This document shows positions 34,701 through 36,537 of a stretch of 36,537 nucleotides of DNA, piece after piece; positions within the stretch are counted from its first letter, which is position 1; each line of letters begins with the position of its first letter. The translations under genes and the position numbers were made by a program. The stretch lies in contig CAMHDJ010000027.1 of the NCBI GenBank assembly GCA_946183915.1, positions 1 through 36,537 on the forward strand, written 5' to 3'. The notes below the pieces were generated by a model that was given only the letters and a program-made list of their open reading frames with translations, did not search any database and was not told where the DNA came from. The stretch comes from an uncultured Bacteroidales bacterium (GTDB taxonomy: Bacteria; Bacteroidota; Bacteroidia; Bacteroidales; P3).

Positions 34701-36537
34701 GTACATCGACGGTGCGGCTCTCGGTGAAGCTCTGTCCGTGGAGCATGGTGCGCACACTGAGTGTCAGGCCGCCAAGCATGGTGCTGTCCACATCGACCGT
34801 CACCTCCTGCAGGCGCTCGCCCAGCGTGAGCCACCTTTTCCGGAGGGTCTTCCTCTCGCCGTATTCTATCATATAGAAGGCCTTGACATCCTTGTAGGCC
34901 GACCCCAGGCGGAAGGTGACGCGCTCGCCGGGATGGGCGGTGGTCTTGTCCTGGTCGACCCACAGCTCAGCATCGGTGCGCGACTGGCGGTCGGTCGGCG
35001 GGGTAAGCACAGTGTAGGCGGTGTCGGCCACGGTGTCCTGGCCGTCCATCGCCCACGCCACGATGCGGTAGATGCCCCCCTGCAGCGGCGGCAGTTTCAT
35101 CTCCCTCTCTTCACTCTCCGCTTTCCACTCTCCGCTCTCCACCTCCCACTTGCTCCGATCGTTCTCGCTCATATCATATATATACTGCGGGAAGCGACGG
35201 CGGTAGTCGGCGCTGTCGATGGTCTGTATCATTCCTTTGGTGAGCACCGCAGGGGCCATCCGCATGGGATTAGGCTTGCGCAGTCGCGCCACACTCACCC
35301 CCACCCTGCCCTGCTGCGGCGTGCCGTTGACGTCGGTCAACTCCACCTGCACCGACGGCAGCTCCCGCATGTCGGACAGAATATCGTTCAGGCGCACAAA
35401 CAGGCGCTGGTAGCCCACACGCAGGGTGGTCTCGGCGTCGTGGCTCTCGCCGTTGAGGTCGGTGACGGTGACCCGCACCGTGTAGTTGAAGACAGGCTTG
35501 GCGGAGAGCTCCACGCTGCTGTCGGGTTCGGGGGTGAAGACCACCCGGAAGGTGCCGTCGGCAGCAGCCTCGGTCTCGCCCTGCGCCACCACAGTGCTCA
35601 TGCTCGGTCTCCAGCGCCACACGCGCTGGCTCCGCGTCACGGTGTACTGCACCCGCGCGCCGCCGATGCTGACGCCGCTGTAGGCCGCTGCCATGCCCTG
35701 CACGGCGTAGGGCTGGCCGAACTGCGGCGCCAGGCCCTCGGTCGAGAGGCTGACCATGAAACGCGGCTGCTTGTACTCCTCGACCCGCAGGCCGAGCGCA
35801 TCGCTGCCGGTGCTGTCGCTCACCTGCACCATCCAGTGGCCCGCCAGACGGTCGGTGGGCAGCGGCAAGGCGCAGTGGGCCGAGCCGAAGTCGTCGGTGG
35901 TGAGCTTGAGCTGCTGCACCTGCTGCCCGTTGGGGTCAGTAAGTGTCAGAGTAAACGCATGGCCTGCAGCCAGCAGCTCGCCGTCGCGCCCGTCGGTGCG
36001 GTAGAGCAGCACAGCCACCTGCACCGTGTCGCCCGGGCGGTAGACGGGACGGTCGCTGACCAAGTGAAACTGTGTGCAGCTGCCATCGGGCGTCGAATTA
36101 CCACGGTCATAGACCGCTTGTGCAATGACATATCCGTCGCGAACGATGCGGATGACGCTGTTGCGTAGTGGTATGCTATCGAAACGGTAGGTGCCGTCGG
36201 CAGCGGTGACGACGGTCTGCAGCAACTGCTCATCCTGGGGATAGTATTGCTTGGGCTGTAAAAGCTGCACCTGCTGTCCCGCCACGGGGGCACCGCTCTC
36301 GCGGTCCACCACCAGGCCGCGCCCGTCGTCGGTGTAGCGCAAGGCGATGTCGGTGACGTGCAGCTCGATGGTGGCCATTCCCTTGGCGAAGTTGGCGGTG
36401 GGGGCGGCCAGCAGGCGGTACTTGCCAGTCGGCAAGGCCGGCAGGGCGAAGGCCGCCAAGGCATCGCCGTAGGCGTCGGGCTGCGGCACGTCGACGGTCC
36501 ACTCGCGCAGCGCCTTCTGCTTGGCCAGCTGGGCACT
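31774..36537 (-). CDS. Alpha-2-macroglobulin family protein, N-terminus beyond window
   Basis: About 1587 residues are visible; the frame is open at the window end, so the signal sequence and first domains are missing. An early carboxypeptidase-regulatory-like segment (DRESGAPVAGQQVQLL to YRFDSIPL) precedes the MG2 domain (VSDRPVYRPGDTVQVAVLLYRTD). The A2M domain lies near 34000-34140 (SPLAFFAPALRTDSTGTATYRFTVPELLTRWNVRGLAVTRDLKSG). The thioester-domain region follows (MPYLGDLENPSATYLASQL; later GGWSWMPEG), then the receptor-binding-like C-terminus (YEVYVTNPGRFLSGPVTMQCMYAPEF). The thioester CxEQ is absent: the aligned sequence is DLEN (33439-33450). Five repeat-derived in-frame inserts are present. 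Bacterial homologues are periplasmic protease traps; this one cannot trap covalently. Confidence 0.88.
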   Translation of the reverse strand, partial: SAQLAKQKALREWTVDVPQPDAYGDALAAFALPALPTGKYRLLAAPTANFAKGMATIELHVTDIALRYTDDGRGLVVDRESGAPVAGQQVQLLQPKQYYPQDEQLLQTVVTAADGTYRFDSIPLRNSVIRIVRDGYVIAQAVYDRGNSTPDGSCTQFHLVSDRPVYRPGDTVQVAVLLYRTDGRDGELLAAGHAFTLTLTDPNGQQVQQLKLTTDDFGSAHCALPLPTDRLAGHWMVQVSDSTGSDALGLRVEEYKQPRFMVSLSTEGLAPQFGQPYAVQGMAAAYSGVSIGGARVQYTVTRSQRVWRWRPSMSTVVAQGETEAAADGTFRVVFTPEPDSSVELSAKPVFNYTVRVTVTDLNGESHDAETTLRVGYQRLFVRLNDILSDMRELPSVQVELTDVNGTPQQGRVGVSVARLRKPNPMRMAPAVLTKGMIQTIDSADYRRRFPQYIYDMSENDRSKWEVESGEWKAESEEREMKLPPLQGGIYRIVAWAMDGQDTVADTAYTVLTPPTDRQSRTDAELWVDQDKTTAHPGERVTFRLGSAYKDVKAFYMIEYGERKTLRKRWLTLGERLQEVTVDVDSTMLGGLTLSVRTMLHGQSFTESRTVDVPYSHKELKVEITTFRDKLQPGEQEEWTIKVGGRKSEVGSSDLMPQTSALILTMYDDALNTYGTPSWRLWSWRSHSTVWQTLYTPYLCWDRYDGRMWHNYNGSYPSVWTLKDALPRYYGRWQRMYKTAAARNAAVVTTELAVVEDDVEVATLDAVQTTAVGAAMAADEGAEEEEAIFNVVEKEPEPQLRSNLSPLAFFAPALRTDSTGTATYRFTVPELLTRWNVRGLAVTRDLKSGTLSKTLVTAKPLMVQPNMPRFLRSGDSLSLMAKVVVAEPKSAPVSVEVAFLLTDAATGDTLCHHTEHVLVRDAAQVMFDVEVPQGVYVATYKIVARADGMSDGEQGQVPVVTNRKAVTVSQALYINGAGEKHFAMPEWLADCDHKGANGFKASTSREPLLVAAEVTGSPLWLAVKAMPYLGDLENPSATYLASQLHINTLGREILKRLDVLGNLEKQEKLGENRDSRLRMNEDVKQTLLQATPWVRAALAEEDQMAAVKNYFDTARLDKQLAEAAKQLTERQNADGGWSWMPEGRSSLWVTQQVMKDLAGLQDFETSRLRDIKTRSLEDLKSRGLQYIDREQQAHYDRYIKPYLKKGYKWEPTNIDYLYTRSFYGKATTEAYRFYYDNALKRYKDYGNLYTQAQLALIFHRHGDRKAALDLLRRLKEKALTSDEMGLYWRDNRSGWCWYQRPVETQALLIQAFAEITPDDRQTIGQMQQWLLKQKQTTHWGNDRATTHAIEALTVGTRRAASASEWLSTADTARRVPTSLTVFGQPLTAETTGLEGYRQQRWSGPALDSLRAHGSSDITISKPDDGIAWGAVYYQFADDMDKIPSSDMGIKISRRYVAVSASEGQPAADTARRVPTSLHVGDKVRVRIDIQCDRAMEYLELVDGRPSCVEPLSTQAGWRWNDGLSYYITVNQTDTRCYIERLEKGKYWFEYEVYVTNPGRFLSGPVTMQCMYAPEFRATAPAQMLTIVE
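32111..32172 (-). repeat. In-frame insert, family C copy 1, in macroglobulin
   Basis: The core GGTAGGGACACGGCGTGCCG continues to TGTCC and is followed by GCAGCAGGC. The coding strand reads SASEGQPAADTARRVPTSL. It lacks a clean right arm. Confidence 0.7.
32405..32482 (-). repeat. In-frame palindromic insert, family C copy 2, in macroglobulin
   Basis: The left arm GGTAGGGACACGGCGTGCCG (from 32410) and right arm CGGCACGCCGCGTCCCTACC (32463-32482) are near-perfect complements. Coding strand: VGTRRAASASEW, a turn, then STADTARRVPTSL. It shares SASE and ADTARRVPTSL with copy 1, 300 bp away in the same gene. Confidence 0.8.
32991..33064 (-). repeat. In-frame palindromic insert, family D, in macroglobulin
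   Basis: GACTTCAAGACTTCGAGACT-type words on one side and TCGAGACTTCAGGTCTTCGA on the other give LQDFETSRLRDIKTRSLEDLK in the translation. The insert falls between the helices VTQQVMKDLAG and IDREQQAHYDRYI. Confidence 0.75.
34561..34617 (-). repeat. In-frame palindromic insert, family B, in macroglobulin
   Basis: The coding strand has GGTTGGAGGTCGGAAGTCGG, then a partial complement with CTCAGACCTC. The translation is VGGRKSEVGSSDLMPQTSAL, between the strands QEEWTIK and ILTMYDDALNTYG. It shares GGRKSEV and TSAL with the insert at 18371-18471. Confidence 0.75.
35104..35150 (-). repeat. In-frame purine word insert in macroglobulin
   Basis: Words of GTGGAGAGCGGAGAGTGGAA and repeats encode WEVESGEWKAESEEREMK, between DRSK and LPPLQGGIYRIVAW. 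VESGEW recalls the first arm peptide of family A (VESGQW/VDSGEW). Confidence 0.55.

Noticed and set aside
33058-36168. Long plus-strand frames (508 and 492 residues) opposite the macroglobulin gene
   Set aside because: They are antisense to a recognisable A2M and have skewed composition; GC-rich sequence keeps antisense frames open.

Overview
The window looks like a chromosomal segment of a GC-rich member of the Bacteroidales (Bacteroidetes). Three things point there. Promoters follow the Bacteroides -33/-7 pattern (TTTG, about 20 bp, TAnnTTTG). The gene families are typical: two GH97 glycosidases, a signal peptidase I with an N-terminal membrane extension, a Bacteroidetes-type ParC, and a Y-family polymerase paired with a YolD-like protein. 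Lipoproteins have classic lipoboxes. Genus and species cannot be fixed from the sequence alone. I see no rRNA, tRNA, CRISPR array, transposase or phage genes.

Layout. 1-355 (-): N-terminus of a GH97 glycosidase cut by the window edge. 356-1014: AT-rich non-coding stretch with two promoters and a large imperfect inverted repeat. 1015-2883 (+): a UDG-fold-like protein and a secreted TonB-C protein. 6640-2939 (-): sstT followed 9 bp later by a complete SusB-type GH97. 6641-7476: repeats. 7477-9869 (+): a TIGR04076-type protein overlapping murF, then a conserved hypothetical. After a strong bidirectional terminator (9912-9951), a long minus-strand group runs from 16200 down to 9972: AT-rich hypothetical, META lipoprotein, NUDIX hydrolase, dprA, MORN-type lipoprotein, cca, then crt-hbd with its own promoter. 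16276-17019 (+): an AT-rich winged-helix/nuclease-like protein. 17020-17855: repeats. 17856-25311 (+): glycosyltransferase, lepB, parC, glycosyltransferase and zinc metallopeptidase, with spacers of 5-26 bp. 27704-25441 (-): Y-family polymerase, YolD-like protein, free-methionine sulfoxide reductase. 27803-28231 (+): lipoprotein. 31479-28234 (-): a 1081-residue multi-cluster flavoprotein. 36537-31774 (-): an alpha-2-macroglobulin whose N-terminus lies beyond the window and whose thioester motif is lost.

The most unusual signal is a set of short, word-like, mostly palindromic repeats. They fill intergenic spacers and also sit IN FRAME inside coding genes. One element gives nearly the same peptide (V-[D/E]-S-G-[E/Q]-W-[I/V]-V-G ... 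LPTTHYPLPT) in an unrelated glycosidase and NUDIX hydrolase, and half of it sits in a glycosyltransferase. A second gives GGRKSEV...TSAL in a glycosyltransferase and in the macroglobulin. Other families are inserted in the GH97 and the macroglobulin. This resembles the Rickettsia palindromic elements that insert in-frame in genes, but with different sequences. A second notable repeat is a 197-bp element present twice (6934-7130 and 17567-17763), of equal length and about 91% identical by eye, carrying a perfect 26-bp palindrome, a GC hairpin and three 11-bp tandem units.

Functionally the window mixes housekeeping (cell wall, tRNA CCA addition, topoisomerase, secretion), polysaccharide use, DNA uptake and repair, and redox enzymes. 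Two AT-rich patches (about 356-2930 and 15770-17040) look compositionally foreign against the GC-rich background.
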